Source: Magnetovibrio sp.
Lineage (GTDB): Bacteria; Pseudomonadota; Alphaproteobacteria; Rhodospirillales; Magnetovibrionaceae
Direction of reading: 5' to 3'
NCBI GenBank assembly: GCA_028281525.1
Contig: JANQJR010000048.1
Coordinates: 1-64,000 of the forward strand
DNA: 64,000 nt
The translations under genes and the position numbers were made by a program. Every line of letters starts with the position of its first letter. The stretch's first letter is position 1. Shown in pieces: positions 17,778-26,632 of this stretch. The notes beneath the pieces are model-generated. The model was not told the DNA's origin. It saw only the letters and a program-made list of their open reading frames with translations, and searched no databases.

Positions 17778-19093
17778 CTTGTTTCCGTTTCGCCCCCAGC
17801 CCCACCGGCTACATCCATGTCGGCAACGCGCGTATGGCGTTGATCAACTGGCTTGCCGCCAAGCATATGAGCGGGCGGTTCATCTTGCGTCTGGACGACA
17901 CGGATAAAGAGCGTTCGAAAGACGAATACGCCGACGCCATCCGTGAGGATTTGGGTTGGCTCGGCCTCGATTGGGATGGGGAGGAAAAACAATCCGAACG
18001 CTTAAGCGCTTATGAAGAGGCTTTCAATCACCTGAAAGCCGCCGGGCGCGTCTATCCGTGTTACGAGACGCCGGAAGAGTTGGACTACATGCGAAAGCGC
18101 TTGCGCGCGCGCGGCCTGCCGCCGATCTACACGCCGCCTTCCGAAGAAAAATTGCAGAGCTACATCGACGAAGGGCGTGAAGCGCATTGGCGTTTCAAAT
18201 TGACGCCGGGCGCCATCGAATTCGAAGACCTGGTGCGCGGTGCTGTGCATTTCGAGGCGGAGAAACTGTCCGACCCCGTCATTCGCCGCCATGACGGATC
18301 GTGGCTCTATATGTTGCCGAGCGCGGTCGACGATCGCGATATGGACATGACGCATGTGATCCGCGGGGAAGACCACGTCGCCAACACCGCGTTGCAAGTG
18401 CAGATGTTCGAGGCCATGGGCGCGGCGGCGCCAACATTTGCTCACCTGCCATTGATGACCGATATCGAAGGGGGCGGGTTGTCGAAGCGCTTGGGCTCCC
18501 TGGCGCTCAAGGACCTGCGTGCCGACGGGGTGGAGCCCCTGGCGCTCGCGTCCTATTTGGCGCATCTGGGTACATCGGACGACATCAAGGCGGAAGACAG
18601 CCTGCAAAAATTGATCGATGCCTTCGACTTCACCCACTTTTCCCGCGCCGCGCCGAAATTCGATCCAGCGCAGTTGTCGCGTCTCAACGCTCAGGTGCTG
18701 CACGCCACGGATTTCGCCGACGTCGCCGACCATGTGCCCGCTGGCGTGACGGAGGAACTCTGGAACGCGGTGCGTGCCAATCTAGAGCGCATCGCCGATG
18801 TGAAAATTTGGCACGACATCGCTATTTCCGATATTGTGCCCGTGATCGCAGAGGACGACGCGGCATTCTTGAATCAGGCTGCAGGCCTGTTGCCGGAGGG
18901 CGAACCGGATGGGGAGACCTGGGGCACCTGGACCAAAGCCGTCAAGGACGCCACCGGGCGCAAGGGCAAGGGATTGTTCATGCCTTTGCGCAAGGCACTG
19001 ACGGGGTTGGAGCACGGCCCGGAACTGAAAGCCTATCTGCCGCTGATCGGGCGCGCGCGCGCCATCAAACGCTTGATGGGTGAAAAAGGATAA
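17774..19093 (+). CDS. gltX: Glutamate--tRNA ligase
   Basis: A 439-residue class I aminoacyl-tRNA synthetase charging tRNA-Glu, or tRNA-Gln in a GatCAB pathway. It has FAPSPTGYIHVGNARMALINW (HIGH-type signature as HVGN), the LRLDDTDKERS segment, VIRGEDHVANTALQ, and the second signature as LSKRLGS. The length is slightly below the usual 470. Alphaproteobacteria often carry two GltX genes, and this could be either; only one is in the window. It overlaps nadE by four bases and is followed six bases later by cysS. Confidence 0.93.
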   Translation: MTCFRFAPSPTGYIHVGNARMALINWLAAKHMSGRFILRLDDTDKERSKDEYADAIREDLGWLGLDWDGEEKQSERLSAYEEAFNHLKAAGRVYPCYETPEELDYMRKRLRARGLPPIYTPPSEEKLQSYIDEGREAHWRFKLTPGAIEFEDLVRGAVHFEAEKLSDPVIRRHDGSWLYMLPSAVDDRDMDMTHVIRGEDHVANTALQVQMFEAMGAAAPTFAHLPLMTDIEGGGLSKRLGSLALKDLRADGVEPLALASYLAHLGTSDDIKAEDSLQKLIDAFDFTHFSRAAPKFDPAQLSRLNAQVLHATDFADVADHVPAGVTEELWNAVRANLERIADVKIWHDIAISDIVPVIAEDDAAFLNQAAGLLPEGEPDGETWGTWTKAVKDATGRKGKGLFMPLRKALTGLEHGPELKAYLPLIGRARAIKRLMGEKG

Positions 19094-19099
19094 TTCGTC

Positions 19100-20485
19100 G
19101 TGACCATCCAGCTTTACAACACGTTCAAACGCGAAAAAGAAGATTTCACGCCCATCGACGAAAAACGCGTGCGCATGTATGTGTGCGGACCGACGGTTTA
19201 CGACTACGCTCACATCGGCAATGCGCGCCCCGTGGTGGTGTTCGATGTGTTGTACCGATTGCTGCGCGAAATTTATGGCGAAGAGCATGTGATTTACGCA
19301 CGCAATATCACCGACGTCGACGATAAGATCATCAACCGTGCCGAGGAAAGCGGCGAGAGCATCGCCGATATCACCAAACGCACCGAACAGGCGTTCCTGG
19401 ACGACATGGGTGCGCTGGGCGCGATGACCCCCGACGTGCAACCGCGCGCGACCGAACACATCGCTAATATGATTACGATGATCGGCAAGTTGGTGGCGGC
19501 GGGACACGCTTACGAAGCCGAAGGCCATGTGCTCTTCGATGTGTCCAGCTATCGCGATTACGGTAATTTGTCCGGGCGCAACCGCGATGAAATGGTTGCG
19601 GGCGCGCGTGTCGAAATCGCCCCTTATAAAAAGGACCCCGCCGATTTCGTGCTGTGGAAGCCGTCCGATGACGACCAACCTGGGTGGGACAGCCCGTGGG
19701 GTCGGGGCCGTCCGGGTTGGCACATCGAATGCTCGGCCATGAGCGAAAAGCATCTCGGCCCGACCTTCGACATTCACGGTGGCGGGCAGGATTTGGTCTT
19801 TCCCCATCACGAAAATGAAATTGCGCAATCGACCTGTGCGCATGGTGGTTCGAAGTACGTGAATTATTGGCTGCACAACGGCTATCTGATGGCCGAGGGT
19901 GAAAAAATGTCGAAGTCGCTTGGCAATTTTTATACCGTGCATGATCTTCTGGATGAATTTCCCGGTGAGGCGATCCGTCTGACCCTGCTCAAGACCCACT
20001 ACCGCCAACCCCTGGACTTCCGCAAAGACGGTATCCGCGAGGCGAAAAAGGAACTCGACGAGTTCTATCTGGCGCTGAGGAATGCAAACGTCAAAGCCGA
20101 TGTGCCCGATCACGTGCCGGCGGAAGTGATCGCCGCGCTCGGCGACGACATCAACACGCCGAAAGCCATCGCGCACCTGTTCGAACTCAAGACCCGGCTC
20201 AACGCGGCAACGGACGCGGCCGAAAAGGCCCGGTTGAAGGGGGCATTGCTGCTCGGTGGCGACGTGCTGGGGTTATTGGGGCAGGATCCGGAGGCTTGGC
20301 TGCGTGGCGCGGGCGGCGGTGCAGACGGTTTGAGCGACACCGATATCGATGCCCTGATCGAACAGCGCCGCCAAGCCCGCACGGATAAGGACTTCGCTTT
20401 GTCCGACAAAATCCGCGATGACTTGGCGGTCCAAGGCATCATCCTGGAAGACGGTGCGGACGGCACCACGTGGCGGCGTGAATAG
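19100..20485 (+). CDS. cysS: Cysteine--tRNA ligase
   Basis: A 461-residue class I synthetase of normal length. Signatures: the zinc cysteine and HIGH motif in VCGPTVYDYAHIGNAR, the second zinc region GWHIECSAMS and FPHHENEIAQS, the KMSKS loop in EGEKMSKSLGNF, and the C-terminal anticodon-binding domain with ARTDKDFALSDKIRDDL. It charges tRNA-Cys in the cytoplasm. It begins six bases after gltX, making nadE-gltX-cysS one transcription unit. Confidence 0.97.
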   Translation: MTIQLYNTFKREKEDFTPIDEKRVRMYVCGPTVYDYAHIGNARPVVVFDVLYRLLREIYGEEHVIYARNITDVDDKIINRAEESGESIADITKRTEQAFLDDMGALGAMTPDVQPRATEHIANMITMIGKLVAAGHAYEAEGHVLFDVSSYRDYGNLSGRNRDEMVAGARVEIAPYKKDPADFVLWKPSDDDQPGWDSPWGRGRPGWHIECSAMSEKHLGPTFDIHGGGQDLVFPHHENEIAQSTCAHGGSKYVNYWLHNGYLMAEGEKMSKSLGNFYTVHDLLDEFPGEAIRLTLLKTHYRQPLDFRKDGIREAKKELDEFYLALRNANVKADVPDHVPAEVIAALGDDINTPKAIAHLFELKTRLNAATDAAEKARLKGALLLGGDVLGLLGQDPEAWLRGAGGGADGLSDTDIDALIEQRRQARTDKDFALSDKIRDDLAVQGIILEDGADGTTWRRE

Positions 20486-20732
20486 TGCAACGTATAGATC
20501 GCAATTTGAGATTGATCAGGCGATTATTGTCATAAAGCGTGCGTGTCAAATACAATACACGTATGGGATGAATCTTGACATGCCCATTATAGTCTTTATG
20601 TATTATTTCGCTTATGATTTACCGAAAATCGTGTAGAATCCTGGCCTTAACAATTCCACCATGGGTGCGCTTTGGTTAGACTCAGGGTGGCCGGGCGTCA
20701 ATTGAGGCCCGGCGAATAGATCAGGTGGAGAC

Positions 20733-23123
20733 GTGCCAGACGTCATGAACCAGGACGACGACAAAAACACCCAAGCAGGTTCGTCCCAGGAACCGGAACA
20801 CGATGATGCCCAGGCCCAAGGCGAGGGACGCGGCATCCTGCGCACCCTTTCGCACGAGATGCGCACGCCGCTGAACAACATCATCGGCTTCGCGGACATG
20901 ATGAGCGCCGAAATGCTCGGCCCCATGTCGCACCCGCAGTATCGCGAATATGCCGAGGACATTCGCAAGTCCGGCCAAAGTATTCTCGACCTGCTCAACG
21001 AGCTTCTGGAAGACCGGCGCTATGAAAACATCGCCAAGAGCGATGAGCACCACGCCAGCCTGATCGATCTGGCGCCGGATTTGATCGCCATCTGTACGGT
21101 GGAAGGCGCGATCCGCGTTTTGAATCCGGCGGGCTGCGCCCTGCTCTCGGTGGATAATGAACAGGCGCAGCTTCATTCGCTGCTCGATTATGTGCATCCC
21201 GATTACAGTGACTTGGTGGAAGACCATTTCGCGGCCTTGCTGAAGGAAAAACGCCGCACTTCAATGAAGATGGCGGCCAATGACGGGCGTGAGGTGGATG
21301 TCGAGGTTGCGGCCTCCGTCTATGAAGAAACCGACGGCGAAGTGCAGCAGATCATGCTGGTGGCCCGTGATGTAACGGAAAAGAACCGCCGCATGAAGGA
21401 ATTGACGGAGCGCGAAGAGTTTCTGCGCACCATCATGGACACCACGGTGGACGGCTTGATCACCATCAACGAAATGGGCATCATTGAAACCGCCAATCCG
21501 GCGGCGGAAAAAATCTTCGGCTACGGCCCCGGTGGTTTGGCGGGGGCAAGTATTTCGAACCTGATTCCCGATACGCGTGGCCGGCGTCAATCCGATTCCA
21601 GTGTACTTTTGAAAAGCCTGGAGGCCGACCTGGAAGCCCATGAATACGGGCGAGAGGTTTCGGGGTTGCGCAAAGATGGTGGCAACTTCCCTCTGGAAAT
21701 CAGTTTGAGCGACTTCAAGCTGCGCGACCGGCTTCATTACATCGCCGTGGTGCGTGACATCACGGAACGCAAAAAGGCCGAAGACAAACTGAAGTTCCTG
21801 GCGACACGCGATCCGTTGACCCATCTGCCCAACCGCTATCTGTTCAGTGAACGGCTAAAGGAAGCCACCATCGCCGCCGACAAGCTGGGCGCCAGGGCCG
21901 CGGTCTTGTTCATCGATCTGGACAACTTCAAAAACATCAACGACGCCATGGGCCATGCCGCCGGCGACGTGGTGCTGCAACTGGCGGGTAAGCGCCTGGA
22001 ATCGTGTGTGCGCGGCAAGGACATGGTGGCCCGTCTGTCGGGTGACGAATTTACCGTGATTTTGGAAGGGTTGAGCGAGGATGGAGAGGTCGAAGCCGTC
22101 GCCACGCGCATGCTCCGCGCCTTGAGCCAACCATTCCATGTGGATGGCAAAGAGCTGTATTCCTCCGGTTCCATCGGCGTGATCGTCTATCCCGACAACT
22201 GCGACAACGTCGATGATCTGCTGAAAAACGTCTACACCGCGTCCCACCACGCTAAGAAGCAGGGGCGCAACAACTTCCAGTTCTATTCCTCGACGCTGAG
22301 CGCCAACGCGCTGCGTCGTATGTCCATCGAACACGGTTTGCGCCATGCGCTTGAAAACGAAGAGTTCCACCTGGCCTACCAACCTAAAGTGGACTTGAGC
22401 ACCGGACGGATCGTCGGTGCGGAAGCCTTGGCGCGCTGGACCAACCCCGAATTGGGACCGGTTTCTCCCAATGAATTTGTACCGGTCAGCGAAGAAACGG
22501 GACTGATCGTCATCATCGGCGATTGGATTTTGGAAACAGCCTGCCGTCAGGCCAAGGAATGGATCGATGCTGGTCTATCGGATGTCAGTGTTGCGGTGAA
22601 CCTGTCCGCACGTCAGTTCCGCCAGGAGGTTTTGGCCGAAAGGGTGAAAGAAGTTCTCAAAACTACGGGATTGCCCAGCACCAATCTGGACTTGGAACTG
22701 ACCGAAAGCATGTTGGTGGAAAACGCCGAGGAAACCGTGCGCGTTCTGCAAGAACTCAAGTCGTTGGGCGTATCGCTCAGCATCGACGATTTCGGTACGG
22801 GGTATTCGTCGCTCAGCTATTTGACCAAGTTCCCGCTGGATGCGTTGAAGGTCGACCGTTCTTTCGTCACCGGCCTGCCGGACAACCCGGACGCGGTGAC
22901 CATGGCCAAGGCCATCGTTAATATGGCTCAAAATCTAGGGCTGAAGGTCATCGCCGAAGGCGTGGAGACTGAGCGCCAGAGCACGTTCCTGCATGCGCTT
23001 GGCAGTGACATCGGCCAGGGCTATCTGTTCAGCCGTCCGGTGCCGTACGATGAGTTCGTGCGTTTGGCGGGAGGCAATGTGATGCCGTTTCCGCTCGACC
23101 AGATCCGTAAACCGTCCGCTTAA
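20733..23123 (+). CDS. HisKA-PAS-PAS-GGDEF-EAL cyclic-di-GMP signalling protein
   Basis: A 796-residue soluble protein. In order: a HisKA dimerisation domain (about 33-95, LRTLSHEMRTPLNNIIGF), two PAS domains (about 105-215 and 227-345), a GGDEF domain (about 353-515) with the active loop as RLSGDEF (Ser replaces the first Gly) and an RxxD inhibitory site (RGKD) five residues before it, and an EAL domain (about 530-775) with GAEALARW, LTESML, DDFGTGYSSL, KVDRSFV and EGVET intact. The EAL part should degrade c-di-GMP; synthase activity is uncertain. There is no HATPase domain after the HisKA. The GTG start at 20733 fits the upstream AGGTGGAG. Confidence 0.92.
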   Translation: MPDVMNQDDDKNTQAGSSQEPEHDDAQAQGEGRGILRTLSHEMRTPLNNIIGFADMMSAEMLGPMSHPQYREYAEDIRKSGQSILDLLNELLEDRRYENIAKSDEHHASLIDLAPDLIAICTVEGAIRVLNPAGCALLSVDNEQAQLHSLLDYVHPDYSDLVEDHFAALLKEKRRTSMKMAANDGREVDVEVAASVYEETDGEVQQIMLVARDVTEKNRRMKELTEREEFLRTIMDTTVDGLITINEMGIIETANPAAEKIFGYGPGGLAGASISNLIPDTRGRRQSDSSVLLKSLEADLEAHEYGREVSGLRKDGGNFPLEISLSDFKLRDRLHYIAVVRDITERKKAEDKLKFLATRDPLTHLPNRYLFSERLKEATIAADKLGARAAVLFIDLDNFKNINDAMGHAAGDVVLQLAGKRLESCVRGKDMVARLSGDEFTVILEGLSEDGEVEAVATRMLRALSQPFHVDGKELYSSGSIGVIVYPDNCDNVDDLLKNVYTASHHAKKQGRNNFQFYSSTLSANALRRMSIEHGLRHALENEEFHLAYQPKVDLSTGRIVGAEALARWTNPELGPVSPNEFVPVSEETGLIVIIGDWILETACRQAKEWIDAGLSDVSVAVNLSARQFRQEVLAERVKEVLKTTGLPSTNLDLELTESMLVENAEETVRVLQELKSLGVSLSIDDFGTGYSSLSYLTKFPLDALKVDRSFVTGLPDNPDAVTMAKAIVNMAQNLGLKVIAEGVETERQSTFLHALGSDIGQGYLFSRPVPYDEFVRLAGGNVMPFPLDQIRKPSA

Positions 23124-23167
23124 GTGCCAGCGTTGGTAGGGTGTTGATGCCGGGTCATTCCACCGCA

Positions 23168-23845
23168 TCAGCCGAACATGGTGTTGAACATTTTTTTTCC
23201 ATGTTTTGAGAACGTGACCACGCGGCTATCCGGTGCGCATTTCATCCATCCCAATTCTTCGAAGCGCGAAAAAAGCGCGCGCCCAAGGCTTCCGGCAAGG
23301 TGGGACCGGCGCTCGCTCCAATCCAGGCATTCCCGGCAAAGGGGGCCTTTTTTCGTCTGTAAAACCCCCAAATCGATCCCCAAATCGCGCACAAATGCTT
23401 CCCCGGACTTTGTGAGAACAAGAACGCCGTCATCTCGGCGCAAGTGGCCTTGCGCCAAAAGGCCGTCATACATTCGCGTGCCCATTTCGCCTGCGAGGTG
23501 ATTGTAACAAATCCGCGCCATGCGCAACGCCATGTCTTTCGGACCCGTCCGGGTGCGCAGAAGCCCCATTCCAGCCGCAAGCCCCATGAGGTTTTCCAAA
23601 ACCTGGGCAACGTCGTCGTTTGCCAGCGCGAAGTATTTGTGCCGGCCTTGCTTGCGCACCTGCAAAAGGCCGCCGTCAGTCAATTTTGTCAAATGTGCGC
23701 TGGCCGTTTGTTTCGTAATACCGGCTTCCGCCGACAGTTCACTCGCCGTCAAGGCTTTGCCGTGCATCAAGGCGGCCAGCATGTTCGCGCGGGCGGGATC
23801 GCCAATCAGGGCGGCAATGCGGGCGATGTCGGGCCCCTCTTTCAT
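23168..23845 (-). CDS. ArsR-family transcriptional regulator
   Basis: A 225-residue winged-helix repressor. The N-terminal domain has IAALIGDPARANMLAALM, ASELSAEAGITKQTASAHL as recognition helix, and GGLLQVRKQGRHKYFALA as the wing. A longer C-terminal half ends with CRECLDWSERRSHLAGSLG, which is shared by a wide group of larger ArsR-like proteins. The classic metal-binding ELCVCD motif is absent, so its signal is probably not arsenite. It is divergent from the DUF1127 gene with only about 50 bases between starts, so it may control that promoter and its own. Confidence 0.9.
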   Translation of the reverse strand: MKEGPDIARIAALIGDPARANMLAALMHGKALTASELSAEAGITKQTASAHLTKLTDGGLLQVRKQGRHKYFALANDDVAQVLENLMGLAAGMGLLRTRTGPKDMALRMARICYNHLAGEMGTRMYDGLLAQGHLRRDDGVLVLTKSGEAFVRDLGIDLGVLQTKKGPLCRECLDWSERRSHLAGSLGRALFSRFEELGWMKCAPDSRVVTFSKHGKKMFNTMFG

Positions 23846-23897
23846 AGTTCGATAATAAACGAACCATGGTGCGTGTGCAATCCGCTAACATGCGTGC

Positions 23898-24191
23898 ATG
23901 AGCAAAAAAACACCGAACTGGAACACAATGTGGGTCAAGGGGCCCGGTAGGGCGTTAAACTGGATACGGCAAGCTTACAGCGTGCATCGCCAACGCCGTG
24001 CCTTGCATCGTCTTTCCACCCACCAATTGGACGATATCGGCTTAAACCCAGAAGCGGCGCGACGCGAAGCGCAACGCCCATTTTGGGATTTGCCAAACGG
24101 TTCCCCGCGAATTCCATCCTCCGGTGGAACTCGCACCAGGCACCGCCGGGTCTGCGCGCCCGGCGGTGTTGTTCCTTTTCGGATGCGGTGA
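23898..24191 (+). CDS. DUF1127 small protein
   Basis: A 97-residue basic protein with a DUF1127 core: RRALHRLSTHQLDDIGLNPEAARREAQRPFWDLP (about residues 34-67). Small DUF1127 proteins in alphaproteobacteria have been linked to RNA turnover and phosphate or stress responses, but the role here is unknown. The last 30 residues are Gly/Arg-rich and lie over a terminator-like hairpin, so they may be of little functional importance. It shares a short divergent promoter region with the ArsR gene. Confidence 0.8.
   Translation: MSKKTPNWNTMWVKGPGRALNWIRQAYSVHRQRRALHRLSTHQLDDIGLNPEAARREAQRPFWDLPNGSPRIPSSGGTRTRHRRVCAPGGVVPFRMR
24141..24179 (+). terminator. Probable terminator within the 3' end of the DUF1127 gene
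   Basis: A stem of CACCGCCGGG and CCCGGCGGTG with a short GC loop is followed by a T-rich stretch (TTGTTCCTTTT). It sits just before the DUF1127 stop codon, inside the reading frame, so the mRNA 3' end may overlap the coding end. Confidence 0.5.
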
Positions 24192-24231
24192 CAGCTGCCG
24201 GAAACGGCAAGGGCGGATATGGCGTTGCGGC

Positions 24232-24798
24232 TCAGTCGAACAATGCGTCGATATCGGCTTGGGCGTTGCCGGCGGACTCCTCCGCCGGTTCCGGTTCCGC
24301 GCCGATCATGGTGTCGATCTCTTCTTGATCCATGGTGGTTTCGGATCCGTGGATGTTGGCGCTGCACATGTCCATGAGACGCTGAATAACCTTGCTGAGC
24401 GCGCGCGCGTTGGAGCGGACCAGCTCCATATCACCGGTTTGGATGTCGCTCGACAGGCGCTCCACCGACGTGGTGATGAGTTTGTTGATTTTTTCAATGT
24501 TTTGTTCGAACGGGTCTTTGAACTTTGGTGGAGCGTGGTCGTAAGCCTCCACCGCCAGTTCCTTGTCGGCGATGGTGCTGTCGCGAAAGTGATCCTTGTA
24601 ATCCTTGGGCGCCCAGGCCTGGGCCTCTTCGATCAGTTCCGGCATGTCGCCCAGCATTTCGAGCGTCATCACCACTTCGTTGAAATGGTTCAGGTAATCG
24701 GTGGCAAGCAGGGTTTGCTCGTTGACGTTGGTTCCCGCGCAGCGTTCGCGGAACGCCGGGTATGCATCGTCATGCTCGAAATCGAAATCGCCACTCAT
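24232..24798 (-). CDS. Uncharacterised acidic protein with two FliM-like peptides
   Basis: A 188-residue acidic, mostly helical cytoplasmic protein that I do not recognise as a named family. The first 150 residues include NEVVMTLEMLGDMPELIEEAQ and a helix pair around INKLITTSVERLSSDI. The C-terminal tail has two copies of a motif resembling the CheY-binding N-terminus of FliM (consensus LSQ-x-EIDALL): MDQEEIDTMIG (156-166) and NAQADIDALFD (178-188), joined by an acidic Pro/Glu linker. This suggests binding to a CheY-like receiver. It stands alone, convergent with the DUF1127 gene and divergent from cimA. Confidence 0.7.
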   Translation of the reverse strand: MSGDFDFEHDDAYPAFRERCAGTNVNEQTLLATDYLNHFNEVVMTLEMLGDMPELIEEAQAWAPKDYKDHFRDSTIADKELAVEAYDHAPPKFKDPFEQNIEKINKLITTSVERLSSDIQTGDMELVRSNARALSKVIQRLMDMCSANIHGSETTMDQEEIDTMIGAEPEPAEESAGNAQADIDALFD

Positions 24799-25016
24799 CG
24801 CAATAGATTGAAGCCTATGCTATCTTCCCCACCTTCGGCATCGCGCGCCGAATCGTTACGCTTTGAGAATATACGCTTGCGGGTACCGCGCCAAGGGCAG
24901 CGTCGTGCTTTCGGGCGATAGGCTCAACATATAGCCGTAATCGGTTGGAAATCCTTGTGTGCAGGCGCGAAATTGGGCATGCTCCGCAATTCCCCGATGA
25001 TGAAGGCTGACGAAGA

Positions 25017-26627
25017 ATGAGCGCGAACCGCGTTTACATCTATGACACCACCTTGCGTGACGGTGCGCAGACCTCCGGCGTTGATTTCGGCTCGGTGGAT
25101 AAGGAAGCCATCGCCCGCGATCTCGATGGTCTGGGCGTGGATTATATCGAAGGTGGCTGGCCGGGCGCCAATCCCACCGACGATGCGTTTTTCGACAATC
25201 TGCCGCAGTTGGAACGTTCGCGCATCACCGCGTTCGGCATGACGCGCCGCGCGGGCCGCAGCGCCGACAACGATCCGGGTCTCAATGCACTGCTCGGCAC
25301 GGATGCGCGTGTGGTGTGCATGGTCGGCAAGACCTGGGACTACCACGTCGACGTCGCGCTGGGCATCGAACAGGGTGAGAATCTCGCCATGATCCGGGAC
25401 AGCATCGCCTATGCTGGCACCAAGCTCGACGAAGTGATGTTCGATGCCGAACACTTTTTTGACGGCTATAAGGCCAATCCGGGTTTCGCCATGCAATGCC
25501 TTGAAGCCGCCGTCGACGGCGGCGCGCGGTGGGTGGTGCTGTGCGACACCAATGGTGGCACCTTACCGTTCGAGATTGAGGAAATCGTCAATCAAGTGTG
25601 CGAAACCATTCCGGGCGACAGGGTCGGCATCCATTGTCACGACGACACCGGCAACGCGGTCGCCAACTCCCTGGCCGCGGTGCGCGCGGGCGCACGCATG
25701 GTCCAGGGTACCATCAACGGCCTGGGTGAGCGGTGCGGCAATGCCAATCTGGTCAGCGTCATCCCGTCTTTGAAACTCAAAATGGGGTTTGAGACCGGCA
25801 TCGATGCGGACGGCTTGAAGCGTTTGAGCCATGTGTCCAATGCGTTGGACGAACGGCTCAACCGCGCACCGGACCGCCACCGCCCCTACGTCGGCGAAAG
25901 CGCCTTTGCCCACAAAGGCGGCCTGCATGTGTCCGCAGTGGAAAAGGATCCGCGCTGTTACGAGCATGTGGACCCGGAAAGCGTCGGCAATCACCGCCAG
26001 ATTCTGGTGTCCGATCAGGCTGGACGCTCCAACATCCTCGCGCGGTTTCGCGAAATCGGAATCGAAATCGAAGATAAGGACCCGCGCATCGGCGCGCTGT
26101 TGGATAAGGTCAAAGCCAAAGAAAAGCAGGGCTATTCCTACGATGGCGCCGGGGCCAGTTTCGAATTGATGGCGCGCCGCGTCTTGGGCGATGTGCCGGA
26201 ATATTTCCGCTGCGCCAGCTTTCGCGTCATCGATGAGCGCCGCTGGAACGCCATGAACGAGTTGGTGACGCTGTCGGAGGCGACCGTCAAACTGGCGCTT
26301 CATCATGATAAAGGTGCGGACGAACAGCAAATGGCGGTTGCCGAGGGTAACGGTCCGGTCAATGCGTTGGATGCGGCGCTGCGTAAGGTCTTGTTGCCGC
26401 TGTACCCGAGCCTCGCGGGCCTCAGGCTGGTGGACTATAAAGTGCGTATCCTGACGCCGGGCGAGGCCACCGCCGCGGTGACCCGCGTGATGATCGAAAG
26501 CACGGACGAAAGCGGGCAGACCTGGGCGACCGTGGGCGTGTCGGCCAACGTCATCGACGCGTCGTACAATGCGCTGCGCGATTCCATCGTCTACAAACTG
26601 TTCCGCGACGGCGTGCAGGCGACCTGA
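25017..26627 (+). CDS. cimA: (R)-citramalate synthase
   Basis: A 536-residue member of the isopropylmalate/citramalate synthase family. The N-terminal TIM barrel has VYIYDTTLRDGAQTSGVDF (metal-binding Asp), GIHCHDDTGNAVANSLAAV (His pair) and VQGTINGLGERCGNANL; the C-terminal half has the regulatory LeuA dimer domain (about 400-530). The overall form fits the CimA subgroup that condenses pyruvate and acetyl-CoA into citramalate for isoleucine synthesis, and GGWPGANPTDDAFF is typical of it. A gap of about 220 bases to the divergent upstream gene holds its promoter. trmJ follows after five bases. Confidence 0.93.
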   Translation: MSANRVYIYDTTLRDGAQTSGVDFGSVDKEAIARDLDGLGVDYIEGGWPGANPTDDAFFDNLPQLERSRITAFGMTRRAGRSADNDPGLNALLGTDARVVCMVGKTWDYHVDVALGIEQGENLAMIRDSIAYAGTKLDEVMFDAEHFFDGYKANPGFAMQCLEAAVDGGARWVVLCDTNGGTLPFEIEEIVNQVCETIPGDRVGIHCHDDTGNAVANSLAAVRAGARMVQGTINGLGERCGNANLVSVIPSLKLKMGFETGIDADGLKRLSHVSNALDERLNRAPDRHRPYVGESAFAHKGGLHVSAVEKDPRCYEHVDPESVGNHRQILVSDQAGRSNILARFREIGIEIEDKDPRIGALLDKVKAKEKQGYSYDGAGASFELMARRVLGDVPEYFRCASFRVIDERRWNAMNELVTLSEATVKLALHHDKGADEQQMAVAEGNGPVNALDAALRKVLLPLYPSLAGLRLVDYKVRILTPGEATAAVTRVMIESTDESGQTWATVGVSANVIDASYNALRDSIVYKLFRDGVQAT

Positions 26628-26632
26628 CTGAT

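Noticed and set aside
18782-20176. A 464-codon open frame on the minus strand opposite gltX and cysS
   Set aside because: It is the mirror of two well-supported synthetase genes in high-GC DNA; the protein is His/Arg-rich with no family signature.
20574-20601. TTGACA with a TATGTA-like box upstream of the GGDEF-EAL gene
   Set aside because: Good -35 but a poor -10 and 16-base spacing; too uncertain to list as a promoter.
24857-24931. A 24-codon minus-strand frame upstream of cimA (begins MLSLSPESTTLPLARYPQAY)
   Set aside because: Coding-like composition, but very short, lacking a Shine-Dalgarno and located in the cimA promoter region.
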